A DNA stretch of 64,000 bases. Origin: Sinimarinibacterium flocculans. GTDB lineage: Bacteria > Pseudomonadota > Gammaproteobacteria > Nevskiales > Nevskiaceae. Below, one piece after another: positions 35,678 to 44,286 of this stretch. Every line of letters starts with the position of its first letter. The first letter of the stretch is position 1. The stretch spans positions 558,001 to 622,000 of the forward strand of contig NZ_QICN01000001.1 of NCBI RefSeq assembly GCF_003201205.1. The letters are read 5' to 3'. The translations under genes were made by a program, and so were the position numbers. A model generated the notes under the pieces. It saw nothing but the letters and a program-made list of their open reading frames with translations. It was not told where the DNA came from and did no database searches.

Positions 35678-37948
35678 TCAGCCGCCGGACATCGCGGCGA
35701 GTGCGTCGTCGACGGCGCGACGCACGCTGTGCAGTTCGCGCCGGTTCTCCGCTCCGGCCTGCAGGGTCTCGCTGCGCAGCAGCCATTCTTCGAGCGCGGA
35801 CGCGGTCTGGCGCAAGGTCGGCAGATGGTAGAACGCCGCCGTTCCGCGCAGGGTATGGGCCGCATCGCGGGCGGCGGCGAGGTCGTGCGCGTCGAAGGCG
35901 GTTTCCAGGTCGCGCAGTTGCAGCGGCAGTTCCTCGCGCAACAGCGCCAGGAGTTCGGGGTCAGCCGTCAGCCGGGCCGCGGCCGGTGGCGGGCCGACGA
36001 GCGCCGGGTCCAGCTTGCGCAGCAGCGCGCGCTCGTCGAAGGGCTTGATCAGCACGGCGTCGGCGCCGGACTGCAGGAAGTGATGGCGCTCCTCCGGCTC
36101 CAGGTGCGCGCTGACGGCCAGGATGCGGCAGCGTGGCGAATCACCGGACTCGGCAGCGCGGATCTCGCGCGCGCAGCCGGGGCCGTCGAGTTCGGGCATG
36201 TGGGCGTCCAGCAGGACGATCGGCGGCCGTTCGCGCAGCCATTGCTGCAGGGCACTGCGGCCGTCTCCGGCCTCGATCACCTCGAGGCCGAGCCGTCGGC
36301 ACAGCGCACCGAGATAGCGGCGGTTGACGAGGTTGTTGTCGGCCACCAGCACGCGGCGCCCGGCGAGCGGCTGCTGCTCCGTGGCCGGACTGGCGGTGAT
36401 CAGGCGCAGGATCTCGTCGTGCAGGCGGTCGCGACCGATCGCCTTGGCGTGGCAGGCGGCAGCGCCGGCGTCGCGCAGCTGCTCGTGGACGGGCAGGGCG
36501 GCGGAGGCCACCAGCGCCAGCAGCGGCGGCTGATGTTCCGCACAGGCGGCGAGAATCGCGCCCACCGCCGGCGTGCCGCGGTCGCCGGGCTTGATGCCGA
36601 GGATCACCAGGTCCGGCTTGTTCGCGCCGGCCCGCAACGCATCCGCCAGCTCCGTCGCCAGCGCGAAGCTGCGGACGTGCAGTCCCCAGAACTCGAGCCA
36701 GTGCACGAGCGCCAGGCGCGAGGTCGCGTGGCCTTCGAGCAGCCATACCGAGCGTTCCGAGAGGCGCGGGTCGAAGGCCGGCGAGCTCTCCGCGTTGACC
36801 ATCAGCTTGCACGGCAGCAGGACGCTGAACGTCGAACCCTTGCCCGGCGTGCTGTCGAGGCCGACCTCGCCACCCATCAGTTCGACCAGCTTGCGCACGA
36901 TGGACAGCCCCAGACCGCTGCTGCCGCGGGCATTGCGGCCGAGCTGGCGATAAGGCTGGAACAGGCGCTGCTGCTGTTCGGCAGAGATGCCGATGCCGGT
37001 GTCGGTGACCGAGAAGCGCAACCAGGTGCGGCCCGCCTCCTCGCGCTCGCGCATCACGCGCAGCACCACCTCGCCGCGGTCGGTGAACTTGATCGCATTG
37101 GACAGCAGGTTGGTGAGAATCTGGCGCAGGCGCTGCGCGTCGCCGCGCACCTGCCGCGGCACGTCGTGATAGACGATGCGCACCAGTTCGAGGTCCTTGT
37201 CGTAGGCCAGCGGCTCGAGCAGCGCCGTCGTGTCCTCGACGGTATCGATGACGTCCAGCGGTTCCTCGTTGAGCCGCAGACGGCCGGCCTCGATCCGGCT
37301 CCAGTCGAGCAGGTCGTTGATCATCGCCAGCAGGGCACGCGCGGATTTCTCCAGCGTGTCGAGCTGGTGCGCCTGTTCGGCGTCGAGTCCGGAGCGGCGC
37401 AGCAGGTCGGCGTAACCGAGGATGCCCGTCAGCGGCGTGCGCAGCTCGTGCGAGAGGCTGGCCACCAGCTCGCTCTGCGCGCGCGCCTCCTCGTGCGCGG
37501 CGGCGGCGGCGCTGCGCAGCTGCTGGTTCTGGGCCAGCAGGCCGTCGCGCTCGCCGCGCAGGTGCCGGGTCTGCTCGCCGACGTGGGCGTCGAAGCGGGA
37601 GCGCAGCGCATCGACCTGTTCGGCGATGCGGTCGCCGGCGTCGGCAAGCTCGCCGAGTGCGCCGCGCCGGTGGTCGGGCATGCGCTGTTCGGCGCGGCCC
37701 ATCGACAAGGCGCGCAGCCCGAGCGCGACCGCGCCGATATCGCGGGCGCTGCGGCGCAACGCCAGGACCGCCAGCAGCAGGGACGCGCCGCCCGCGGCCG
37801 CCGCGGCGGCACGCAGCGCGGGGGGCAGGCCGACGCCCGACCACGCCAGCAGCAGGCCGAGCGCCAGCGCGATGACGCCCAGCGCGAGCAGCGCCGCGCC
37901 GCCCGGCGGCCAGCGCCTGAGGCCTGCATCAGCCCTTCTGTCCGGCAT
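35678..37948 (-). CDS. gacS: Hybrid sensor histidine kinase (GacS/BarA type)
   Basis: A 756-residue hybrid kinase: two membrane helices (about 17-36 and 44-64), HAMP-like stretch and coiled coil, HisKA with His167 (SHELRTPLTGILGYA), ATPase domain (NLLSNAIKFTD; DTGIGI; GSSGLGLSIV), a degenerate receiver (about 398-520, phosphoacceptor position is Gly451), a full receiver with Asp581 (IVLLDAHMPELDG), and a C-terminal Hpt domain with His698 (AAHTLRGTAAFY). The helices are about 8 residues apart, so the periplasmic sensor domain of GacS/BarA is absent. Next to cysM and rlmD, as gacS in Pseudomonas, which supports the name; signal and outputs (GacA, small RNAs) are inferred. Confidence 0.85.
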   Translation of the reverse strand: MPDRRADAGLRRWPPGGAALLALGVIALALGLLLAWSGVGLPPALRAAAAAAGGASLLLAVLALRRSARDIGAVALGLRALSMGRAEQRMPDHRRGALGELADAGDRIAEQVDALRSRFDAHVGEQTRHLRGERDGLLAQNQQLRSAAAAAHEEARAQSELVASLSHELRTPLTGILGYADLLRRSGLDAEQAHQLDTLEKSARALLAMINDLLDWSRIEAGRLRLNEEPLDVIDTVEDTTALLEPLAYDKDLELVRIVYHDVPRQVRGDAQRLRQILTNLLSNAIKFTDRGEVVLRVMREREEAGRTWLRFSVTDTGIGISAEQQQRLFQPYRQLGRNARGSSGLGLSIVRKLVELMGGEVGLDSTPGKGSTFSVLLPCKLMVNAESSPAFDPRLSERSVWLLEGHATSRLALVHWLEFWGLHVRSFALATELADALRAGANKPDLVILGIKPGDRGTPAVGAILAACAEHQPPLLALVASAALPVHEQLRDAGAAACHAKAIGRDRLHDEILRLITASPATEQQPLAGRRVLVADNNLVNRRYLGALCRRLGLEVIEAGDGRSALQQWLRERPPIVLLDAHMPELDGPGCAREIRAAESGDSPRCRILAVSAHLEPEERHHFLQSGADAVLIKPFDERALLRKLDPALVGPPPAAARLTADPELLALLREELPLQLRDLETAFDAHDLAAARDAAHTLRGTAAFYHLPTLRQTASALEEWLLRSETLQAGAENRRELHSVRRAVDDALAAMSGG

Positions 37949-37994
37949 GCGTCTTGGTATCCGTCGGCGATGCGCGCCCGGTAGAATCGCGTCG

Positions 37995-38885
37995 ATGAGT
38001 TATCCCACCCTCGCCGATTTTATCGGCAATACGCCGCTCGCCCAGCTCAAGCGCCTGCCCGGTATCGGCAGCAACACGCTGCTGGTCAAGCTCGAAGGCA
38101 ACAATCCGGCCGGCTCGGTCAAGGACCGTCCGGCCTATTCCATGATCCGCCGCGCCGAGGAGCGTGGGGACATCAAGCCGGGCGACGTGCTGATCGAGGC
38201 GACCAGCGGCAATACCGGCATCGCGCTGGCGATGGCTGCGACGGTCAAGGGCTACAAGCTCAAGCTGATCATGCCGGAACACCTGTCGGTGGAGCGCCGC
38301 GCGGTGATGAAGGCCTTCGGCGCCGAAGTGATCCTGGTGACGCAGCGGCAGGGCATGGAAGGCGCGCGCGACCTGGCGCTGCAGATGCAGGCGCAGGGCC
38401 AGGGCAAGGTGCTCGACCAGTTCGGCAACCCGGACAATCCGCGCGCCCATTACGAAGGCACCGCGCCGGAGATCTGGAAGGCCACGCAGGGACGCATCAC
38501 CCATTTTGTCTCCTCGATGGGCACCACGGGCACCATCATGGGCTGTTCGCGGTACTTCAAGGAACAGAGCGAGGCGGTGCAGATCGTCGGCGTCCAGCCC
38601 GACGGCGAGTCCTCGATTCCCGGTATCCGCAAGTGGCCCGAGGCCTATCTGCCGAAGATCTTCGAGGCTGAGCGCGTCGACCGCGTGATCGAGGTCAGCG
38701 CGAAGGACGCCGAGGACACGATGCGGCTCGCCGGCACCGTCGAGGGCCTGTTCTGCGGGCCCAGTTCCGGCGGCGCGCTGTGGGCGGCGCTGCAGGTGTG
38801 CAAGCAGGTCGAGAATGCGACGATCGTGACCATCGTCTGCGATCGCGGCGACCGCTACATCTCCACCGGTGTCTTCCCCTCCTGA
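37995..38885 (+). CDS. cysM: Cysteine synthase B (O-acetylserine sulfhydrylase B)
   Basis: CysM makes cysteine from O-acetylserine and sulfide or thiosulfate with PLP. The 296-residue protein starts YPTLADFIGNTPLAQLKRL, the PLP lysine is Lys43 (NPAGSVKDRPA), the substrate loop is ATSGNTGIALA (from 69) and the phosphate-binding glycines are SSMGTTGTIMG. The R-P-A after the lysine and the LADFIGNTPL start are CysM rather than CysK features. ATG 37995 with a TAGAAT -10-like box at 37982-37987. Divergent from the gacS-like gene, as in Pseudomonas. Confidence 0.95.
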   Translation: MSYPTLADFIGNTPLAQLKRLPGIGSNTLLVKLEGNNPAGSVKDRPAYSMIRRAEERGDIKPGDVLIEATSGNTGIALAMAATVKGYKLKLIMPEHLSVERRAVMKAFGAEVILVTQRQGMEGARDLALQMQAQGQGKVLDQFGNPDNPRAHYEGTAPEIWKATQGRITHFVSSMGTTGTIMGCSRYFKEQSEAVQIVGVQPDGESSIPGIRKWPEAYLPKIFEAERVDRVIEVSAKDAEDTMRLAGTVEGLFCGPSSGGALWAALQVCKQVENATIVTIVCDRGDRYISTGVFPS

Positions 38886-38893
38886 ACGGCGCG

Positions 38894-39670
38894 ATGCGCG
38901 AACCCGTCCTGGTTTTCGACATCGAGACTGTGCCCGATCTCGACGGCGGACGTCGCGTGCTCGGGCTTGACGGCATGGGCGACGACGCGGTGTGGACGGC
39001 GATGCGCACGCAGCGCCTGGCCGAGCGCGGCAACGATTTCATGCCGGCGCATCTGCAGCGCATCGTCGCGATCTCGGTGGTGCTGCGGCAGGGCGACGGC
39101 ATCAGGGTCTGGTCGATCGGCGACGAGGACGCGACCGAAGGCGAGCTGGTGCAGCGCTTCTTCGACGGCGTCGAGAAATACCGGCCGGTGCTCGTGTCGT
39201 GGAACGGCGGCGGCTTCGATCTGCCGGTGCTGCACTACCGCGCGCTGATCCACGGCTGCATTGCGCCGCGCTACTGGGACACCGGGCATTTCGACCGCGA
39301 AGCCAAGTGGGACAACTATCTGGGCCGCTTCCAGTTCCGCCATACCGACCTCATGGACGTGCTGGCGCTGTACACCGGGCGCCAGAACGCGCCGCTCAAC
39401 GAGATCGCGCTGCTGCTGGGCTTTCCCGGCAAGTTGGGCATGGATGGCTCTAAGGTCTTCGATGCCTACCGCGAGGGACGGCTCGGCGAGATCCGCGCCT
39501 ACTGCGAAACCGACGTCGTCAACACCTGGTTGGTGTATCTGCGTTTCGAGCTGATGCGCGGGCGCCTGACGCCGGCCCAGCACCAGGACGAGGAGCAGCG
39601 CGTGCGCGACGCCCTGCTGGCCAGCGACGCACCGCACTGGGCGGAGTTTCTCGACGGCTGGGCGGGCTGA
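38894..39670 (+). CDS. Predicted 3'-5' exonuclease of the PolB-like family
   Basis: A 258-residue DEDD-type nuclease. Visible motifs: ExoI VLVFDIETVPDLDG (Asp and Glu metal ligands), ExoII VLVSWNGGGFDLPVLHYR, and ExoIII Y-x3-D in IRAYCETDVVNTWLV. These match the stand-alone exonuclease family related to DNA polymerase B proofreading domains, about 250 residues long, physiological role unknown. It starts 8 bp after cysM and ends 1 bp before rlmD, so it is part of the cysM-rlmD transcript. It would act on DNA or RNA in the cytoplasm. Confidence 0.85.
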   Translation: MREPVLVFDIETVPDLDGGRRVLGLDGMGDDAVWTAMRTQRLAERGNDFMPAHLQRIVAISVVLRQGDGIRVWSIGDEDATEGELVQRFFDGVEKYRPVLVSWNGGGFDLPVLHYRALIHGCIAPRYWDTGHFDREAKWDNYLGRFQFRHTDLMDVLALYTGRQNAPLNEIALLLGFPGKLGMDGSKVFDAYREGRLGEIRAYCETDVVNTWLVYLRFELMRGRLTPAQHQDEEQRVRDALLASDAPHWAEFLDGWAG

Positions 39671-39671
39671 G

Positions 39672-41015
39672 GTGAGAAAGCGCAGGTTGCCGCCGCAGGG
39701 CGAATTCACCGCCGAGATTCTCGACTTCGACCAGGAGGGGCGCGGTTTCGCGCGCATCGACGGCAAGGCGACGTTCATCGCCGACGCGCTGCCGGGCGAG
39801 CGCGTGCGCTTCCGCTACCTGCACGCCGGCAAGGACGCCGACGAAGGGCAGTGCGTCGCGGTCGAGCAGGCGAGTGCGGATCGCGTCGAGCCGCGCTGCG
39901 CGCACTTCGGCATCTGCGGCGGCTGTTCGATGCAGCATCTGCATGCGGCGAGCCAGATCGTCTTCAAGCAGAAGCAGCTGCTCGATCAGCTCGAGCGGAT
40001 CGGCAGGTTGCGGCCTGAAACCATCGCACCGCCGGTCGTTGCCGACGTCGAGCAGGGCGTCTGGGGCTATCGGCGTCGCGCACGCCTCGGCGCCAAGCGC
40101 GTGCCGAAGAAGGGCGGCGCGATCGTCGGCTTTCGCGAACGCAATACCCACTTCGTCACGCCGCTGCAGCGGTGCGAGGTGCTCGATCCGCGCATCGGCG
40201 AAAAGCTGCCGGCGCTGCGCGCGCTGATCGACGGACTGTCGATACCGGACCGCGTGCCGCAGGTCGAGGTGGCGTGCGCCGCCGACAGGGTGGCGCTGGT
40301 GTTCCGCCTGCTCGACCCGGCGAGCGAGGACGACCTGGCGCGGCTGGCCGCGTTCGGTGCCGAGGCGTCGTTCGACATCTATCTGCAGACCGGCGGTCCG
40401 GCTACGATCCGGCCGCTGACGCCGGCGGCACCCCTGGAGTACTCGCCGGACGGCTCCGGACTGCGCCTGCGGTTCGAGCCGGCCGACTTCATCCAGGTCA
40501 ACGGCAGCATCAGCCAGCAGACCGTGAGGCAGGCGCTGGACTGGCTGGAACTGTCCGTCGGCGATCGCGTGCTGGAGCTGTTCTGCGGGCTCGGCAATTT
40601 CTCGCTGCCGCTGGCGGCGCGCGGGGCCCGGGTGATGGCGGTCGAAGGCGAGATCGGCCTGGTGCAGCGTGCGCGCGAGAATGCACGGCGCAACGGTTTC
40701 GATGATCCCGCGGCGCTGTCCTTCGAGAAGGCCGACCTGTTCAAGGAAGGCGCCGATGCGTCCTGGCTGCAGGCGCCGTTCGACAAGGTGCTGCTCGATC
40801 CGCCACGTGCCGGCGCCCGCGAGATCCTGCCGCTCGTGGCCGCGCGCGCGCCGTCCCGCATCGTCTACGTGTCCTGCCACCCGGGCACGCTGGCGCGCGA
40901 TGCCGGCATGCTGGTGCACGAGCACGGCTACCGGCTGGCGCGGGCCGGCGTGATGGACATGTTCCCGCACACCAGTCATGTCGAGAGCATGGCCCTGTTT
41001 GTCCGGGAGGCATGA
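39672..41015 (+). CDS. rlmD: 23S rRNA (uracil1939-C5)-methyltransferase
   Basis: RlmD methylates U1939 of 23S rRNA with SAM and carries a [4Fe-4S] cluster. The 447-residue protein has a TRAM domain (about 8-65), cluster ligands Cys76, Cys82, Cys85 and Cys168, the SAM-binding loop LELFCGLGNFSLPLA, and the catalytic Cys in VYVSCHPGTLARD. The GTG at 39672 is 1 bp after the exonuclease. gacS-cysM-rlmD is a known Pseudomonas arrangement; the relA that follows there is absent here. Confidence 0.94.
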   Translation: MRKRRLPPQGEFTAEILDFDQEGRGFARIDGKATFIADALPGERVRFRYLHAGKDADEGQCVAVEQASADRVEPRCAHFGICGGCSMQHLHAASQIVFKQKQLLDQLERIGRLRPETIAPPVVADVEQGVWGYRRRARLGAKRVPKKGGAIVGFRERNTHFVTPLQRCEVLDPRIGEKLPALRALIDGLSIPDRVPQVEVACAADRVALVFRLLDPASEDDLARLAAFGAEASFDIYLQTGGPATIRPLTPAAPLEYSPDGSGLRLRFEPADFIQVNGSISQQTVRQALDWLELSVGDRVLELFCGLGNFSLPLAARGARVMAVEGEIGLVQRARENARRNGFDDPAALSFEKADLFKEGADASWLQAPFDKVLLDPPRAGAREILPLVAARAPSRIVYVSCHPGTLARDAGMLVHEHGYRLARAGVMDMFPHTSHVESMALFVREA

Positions 41016-41022
41016 CCGCACG

Positions 41023-41505
41023 ATGGCCCTCGAGATCGAACGCAAGTTCCTGGTCGTCGGCGACGACTGGCGTGCGCAGGTGTCGCGCGCCGCGCGGATG
41101 CGCCAGGGCTACCTCAGCCGCGAAGCCGGCCGCGCGTCGGTGCGCGTGCGCGTCGAGGACGACCGTGCCACGCTCAACATCAAGGCGGCGGTCGTCGGCA
41201 GCGCGCGTGCGGAGTACGAGTACGCGATTCCGGTCGGCGAGGCCTGCGAACTGCTGGAGACGCTGTGCGTCGGCCGGCTGGAGAAGATCCGGCACTACAT
41301 CGAGCGCGACGGCATCGTCTGGGAGGTCGACGAGTTCACCGGCGACAATGCCGGGCTGATCGTCGCCGAGGTCGAACTGTCCGCCGTCGACCAGGCTTTC
41401 GTGCGGCCTCAGTGGCTGGGTCGCGAGCTGACCGACGATCGGCGCTACTACAACCATCACCTGGCCCTGCATCCCTACCGCAGCTGGGACGCCGATGCGC
41501 ATTGA
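41023..41505 (+). CDS. CYTH domain protein (tripolyphosphatase-like)
   Basis: A 160-residue protein of the CYTH/TTM superfamily. The signature EIERKF is at residues 4-9 (MALEIERKFLV), followed by basic strand residues (VRVRVEDDRATLNIK) and late acidic residues (WEVDEFTGDNAGLIVAEVE), which together line the tunnel for triphosphate and metal. Small bacterial members hydrolyse tripolyphosphate or bind nucleotides; the true substrate is not visible. ATG 41023, 7 bp after rlmD; it overlaps the next gene by 11 bp. Confidence 0.9.
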   Translation: MALEIERKFLVVGDDWRAQVSRAARMRQGYLSREAGRASVRVRVEDDRATLNIKAAVVGSARAEYEYAIPVGEACELLETLCVGRLEKIRHYIERDGIVWEVDEFTGDNAGLIVAEVELSAVDQAFVRPQWLGRELTDDRRYYNHHLALHPYRSWDADAH

Positions 41506-41971
41506 GGTCGACATCGCGTCGCAGCACCTGAGGCTGTTCGATCACGGCCGGCGCCTGGCCGAGTACCGCGTGTCGACCGCGGCGAACGGTGCCGGCGAGG
41601 TGAACGGCTCGGGCATGACGCCACGCGGCCGTCACCGGGTCCGTGCGAAAATCGGCGCCGGCCTGCCGCCCGGCGCCGTGCTCTCGGCACGGCGGTGGAC
41701 CGGCGAGATCTGGACGCCGCAGCTGCATGCGCGCCATCCCGGACGCGACTGGATCCTGTCCCGCATCCTGTGGCTGTGCGGCTGCGAGCGGGGCCGCAAC
41801 CGGCTGGGCTGCGTCGACAGCTTCCGCCGTTACATCTACCTGCACGGCACGCCGTATGCAGACCAGCTCGGCACGCCGGCATCGAAGGGCTGCGTGCGCA
41901 TGAGCAACGAAGACATCATCGAACTGTACGAGCGCATTGCGCCGGGAACCGAAGTTGACATCAACGACTAG
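41495..41971 (+). CDS. YkuD-type L,D-transpeptidase family protein without signal peptide
   Basis: A 158-residue protein that is nearly all YkuD domain. The catalytic signature H117-G118 ... S130-K-G-C133-V-R-M is intact (IYLHGTPYADQLG, then ASKGCVRMSN). L,D-transpeptidases cross-link or attach lipoproteins to peptidoglycan in the periplasm, but this protein starts MRIEVDIASQHL without a signal peptide or membrane helix. Either it acts in the cytoplasm, for instance on recycled muropeptides (nagZ is the next gene), or an export route is not visible. Overlaps CYTH by 11 bp and nagZ by about 17 bp. Confidence 0.85.
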   Translation: MRIEVDIASQHLRLFDHGRRLAEYRVSTAANGAGEVNGSGMTPRGRHRVRAKIGAGLPPGAVLSARRWTGEIWTPQLHARHPGRDWILSRILWLCGCERGRNRLGCVDSFRRYIYLHGTPYADQLGTPASKGCVRMSNEDIIELYERIAPGTEVDIND

Positions 41972-42941
41972 AAAATCCCCACTCGGCCCGCTGATGGTCG
42001 ACGTCGGCGGCCTGGAACTCACGGCGGAGGACCGCGAGATCCTTGCTCACCCGCTGGTCGGCGGCGTGATCCTTTTCACCCGCAACTACCGCGACCACGA
42101 TCAGCTGCGCGCCCTGTGCGACGATATCCGTGGCCTGCGTGCGCAGCGCCTGCTGCTGGCTGTCGATCACGAAGGCGGGCGCATCCAGCGCTTTCGCGTC
42201 GGCTTTTCGCGTATTCCGGCGATGCGCAGCTACGGCGCGCGCCATGACGAGGATGCTGCGATGGCCGCCGCCGGTGCCCGCGACGCGGGCCTGGCGATCG
42301 GGCGGGAACTGGCGGCATTCGGCATCGACCTGTGCTTCGCGCCGGTGCTCGACGTCGATCACGGCGTCAGCGGCGTGATCGGCGACCGTGCGTTCTCCGA
42401 TCGCGGCGACGTCGTCACCACACTCGCGCGCGCCTTCCGCTCGGGGCTGCAGGCTGCCGGCATGGCCGCGACGGGCAAGCATTTTCCGGGGCACGGCGCG
42501 GTGACCGCGGACTCTCACGTCGAGCTGCCGGTGGACCGGCGTGCCGAGAGCGAGCTGCGTGCGATCGAGCTGCAGCCGTTCGCGGCGCTGATCGCCGATG
42601 GCATCGAATCGATCATGATGGCGCACGTGCGCTACACCGCGGTCGACGAGACGCCGGCGTCGCTGTCGCGCAAGTGGATACGCGGCATCCTGCGGCGCGA
42701 GCTGGGCTTCGGCGGCGCGGTGTTCTGCGACGATCTTTCCATGGGCGCCGCCGCGGTCGTCGGCGGCCTCGACGAGCGTGCCCGCCTCGCGCTGGCGGCC
42801 GGCTGCGACATGCTGCCCGTGTGCAACGACCGCCCGGGCGTCGTGGCCCTGCTCGATGCGCTCAAGGACCTGCGCCCCAACCGCGCGGCGAGCGCGCGGC
42901 TGCAGCGTCTCTATCTGCGGGACACGGGAGCGACGGCATGA
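41955..42941 (+). CDS. nagZ: Beta-N-acetylhexosaminidase
   Basis: NagZ removes N-acetylglucosamine from anhydro-muropeptides in cytoplasmic cell-wall recycling and thereby influences AmpC induction. The glycoside hydrolase family 3 protein has GGVILFTRNYRD, LLAVDHEGGRIQRF, the His-containing loop ATGKHFPGHGAV, and the nucleophile Asp in VFCDDLSMGAA. The start is uncertain: TTG 41955 gives a short extension before GPLMVDVGG and is used here, while ATG 41994 begins at MVDVGG and would drop the usual first residues. Overlaps the LDT stop, so translation is coupled. Confidence 0.93.
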   Translation: MTSTTRKSPLGPLMVDVGGLELTAEDREILAHPLVGGVILFTRNYRDHDQLRALCDDIRGLRAQRLLLAVDHEGGRIQRFRVGFSRIPAMRSYGARHDEDAAMAAAGARDAGLAIGRELAAFGIDLCFAPVLDVDHGVSGVIGDRAFSDRGDVVTTLARAFRSGLQAAGMAATGKHFPGHGAVTADSHVELPVDRRAESELRAIELQPFAALIADGIESIMMAHVRYTAVDETPASLSRKWIRGILRRELGFGGAVFCDDLSMGAAAVVGGLDERARLALAAGCDMLPVCNDRPGVVALLDALKDLRPNRAASARLQRLYLRDTGATA

Positions 42942-43495
42942 GCGCCGATCCGATGCATGCGCAGCAGGTCCTGACGCAGGCCGACTGCCTGCACGATGCC
43001 GCGGCCGTTCAGCAAGCCTACGACCGGCTCGCCGGCGAACTCGATGCGCGGTATGCGTCGGCCAACCCGCTGCTGCTGTGCGTGATGAACGGCGGGCTGC
43101 ACGCGACCGCCGAGCTGAGCCGGCGGCTGGCCTTTCCGCTGGAGATCGACTACCTGCACGCAACGCGGTATCGCGGTGCGACCCGCGGCGGCGGCCTGGA
43201 GTGGTATCGGCAGCCGGCCGCGCAGCGCATCGAGAACCGCCACGTCGTCGTCGTCGACGACATCCTCGACGAGGGTCATACGCTCGTCGCGATCCGTGCG
43301 GCACTGCAGGCGTTCGCCCCGGCGTCGCTGGCGGTGGTCGTCCTCGTCGAGAAGCTGCACGCGCGCCGGGTTGCCGACGCCCATGCGGAATTCATCGGTC
43401 TGCAGGTCGAGGACCGCTACGTGTTCGGCTGCGGCATGGACTACCAGGAATACTGGCGGCAACTGCCCGCCATCTACGCCGTGAAGGACGCATGA
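42938..43495 (+). CDS. hpt: Hypoxanthine-guanine phosphoribosyltransferase
   Basis: A 185-residue type I phosphoribosyltransferase that makes IMP or GMP from the base and PRPP. The PRPP loop is VVVVDDILDEGHTLVAI (about 101-117), LLCVMNGGLHATAEL holds the pyrophosphate loop, and FPLEIDYLHATRYRG fits the HPRT family. It overlaps nagZ by 4 bp (ATGA) and the next gene by 4 bp. Together with the following phosphorylase it turns methylthioinosine into IMP through hypoxanthine. Confidence 0.92.
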   Translation: MSADPMHAQQVLTQADCLHDAAAVQQAYDRLAGELDARYASANPLLLCVMNGGLHATAELSRRLAFPLEIDYLHATRYRGATRGGGLEWYRQPAAQRIENRHVVVVDDILDEGHTLVAIRAALQAFAPASLAVVVLVEKLHARRVADAHAEFIGLQVEDRYVFGCGMDYQEYWRQLPAIYAVKDA

Positions 43496-44253
43496 ACGAG
43501 AACGCAAGCGAGGCCGCCGGGATCGCCGTGATCGGCGGAACCGGCATGAACCAGTGGCCCGGCCTGCAGATCGACGAGCGTCGCGCGGTCGATACGCCCT
43601 ACGGTCCGCCGAGCGCGCCGCTGCTGCGCGGCCGCATCAACGGGGCGACAGCCTGGTTCCTCGCCCGCCACGGGGAGGGCCACAAGCTGCCGCCGCACGC
43701 GATCAACTATCGCGCGAACCTGTGGGCTCTGCGCGAGGTCGGCGTGCGCAGCGTGATCGCCATTGCCGCGGTGGGCGGCATCGCCGACTGGTTCGCGCCG
43801 GGCGAAGTGGCGATTCCCGACGACGTGCTCGACTACACCTGGGGGCGCGAGCATACCTACGCCGACGGGCGCGACGGCAGCCCGCTGCAGCATGTCGAGT
43901 TCACGCAACCGTATACACCGAGCCTGGCCGCGCGCTTGCATGCCGCCGCCGCGGCAGCCGGCGTGGTCATCGCCGGCGCCGGGGTGATGGCGGTGACGCA
44001 GGGGCCGCGCCTCGAAACCGCCGCCGAGATCCGACGCCTGCGACACGACGGTGCCGACATGGTCGGCATGACCGGCATGCCGGAAGCGGTTCTGGCCCGC
44101 GAGCTCGGCATGCACTACGGCTGCCTCGCGGTGTCGGTCAACTGGGCGGCCGGCGTCAAGGGCGTCGGCGACATCCACGCCGAGATCGAGCAGTCGGTGC
44201 AGACCGGCATGGCCAAGGTGCACGCCGTGCTGGCAGCGCTGCTCGCGGCCTGA
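43492..44253 (+). CDS. S-methyl-5'-thioinosine phosphorylase (MTAP/PNP family)
   Basis: A 253-residue purine nucleoside phosphorylase-fold protein: GIAVIGGTGMNQWPGL, the phosphate-binding FLARHGEGHKLPPHAINYRANL (split before ANL), AIAAVGGIADWFAPGEV, and VTQGPRLETAAEIRRLR with the active-site GADMVGMTGMPEAVLARE. Next to nagZ and hpt it matches the P. aeruginosa gene whose product cleaves 5'-methylthioinosine, made by deaminating methylthioadenosine. It releases hypoxanthine, the substrate of the neighbouring HPRT. Ordinary MTA phosphorylase is the alternative. ATG 43492 overlaps hpt by 4 bp. Confidence 0.88.
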   Translation: MNENASEAAGIAVIGGTGMNQWPGLQIDERRAVDTPYGPPSAPLLRGRINGATAWFLARHGEGHKLPPHAINYRANLWALREVGVRSVIAIAAVGGIADWFAPGEVAIPDDVLDYTWGREHTYADGRDGSPLQHVEFTQPYTPSLAARLHAAAAAAGVVIAGAGVMAVTQGPRLETAAEIRRLRHDGADMVGMTGMPEAVLARELGMHYGCLAVSVNWAAGVKGVGDIHAEIEQSVQTGMAKVHAVLAALLAA

Positions 44254-44286
44254 GCGACACGATCGCGGCGGCGCACCGGCATCGGC

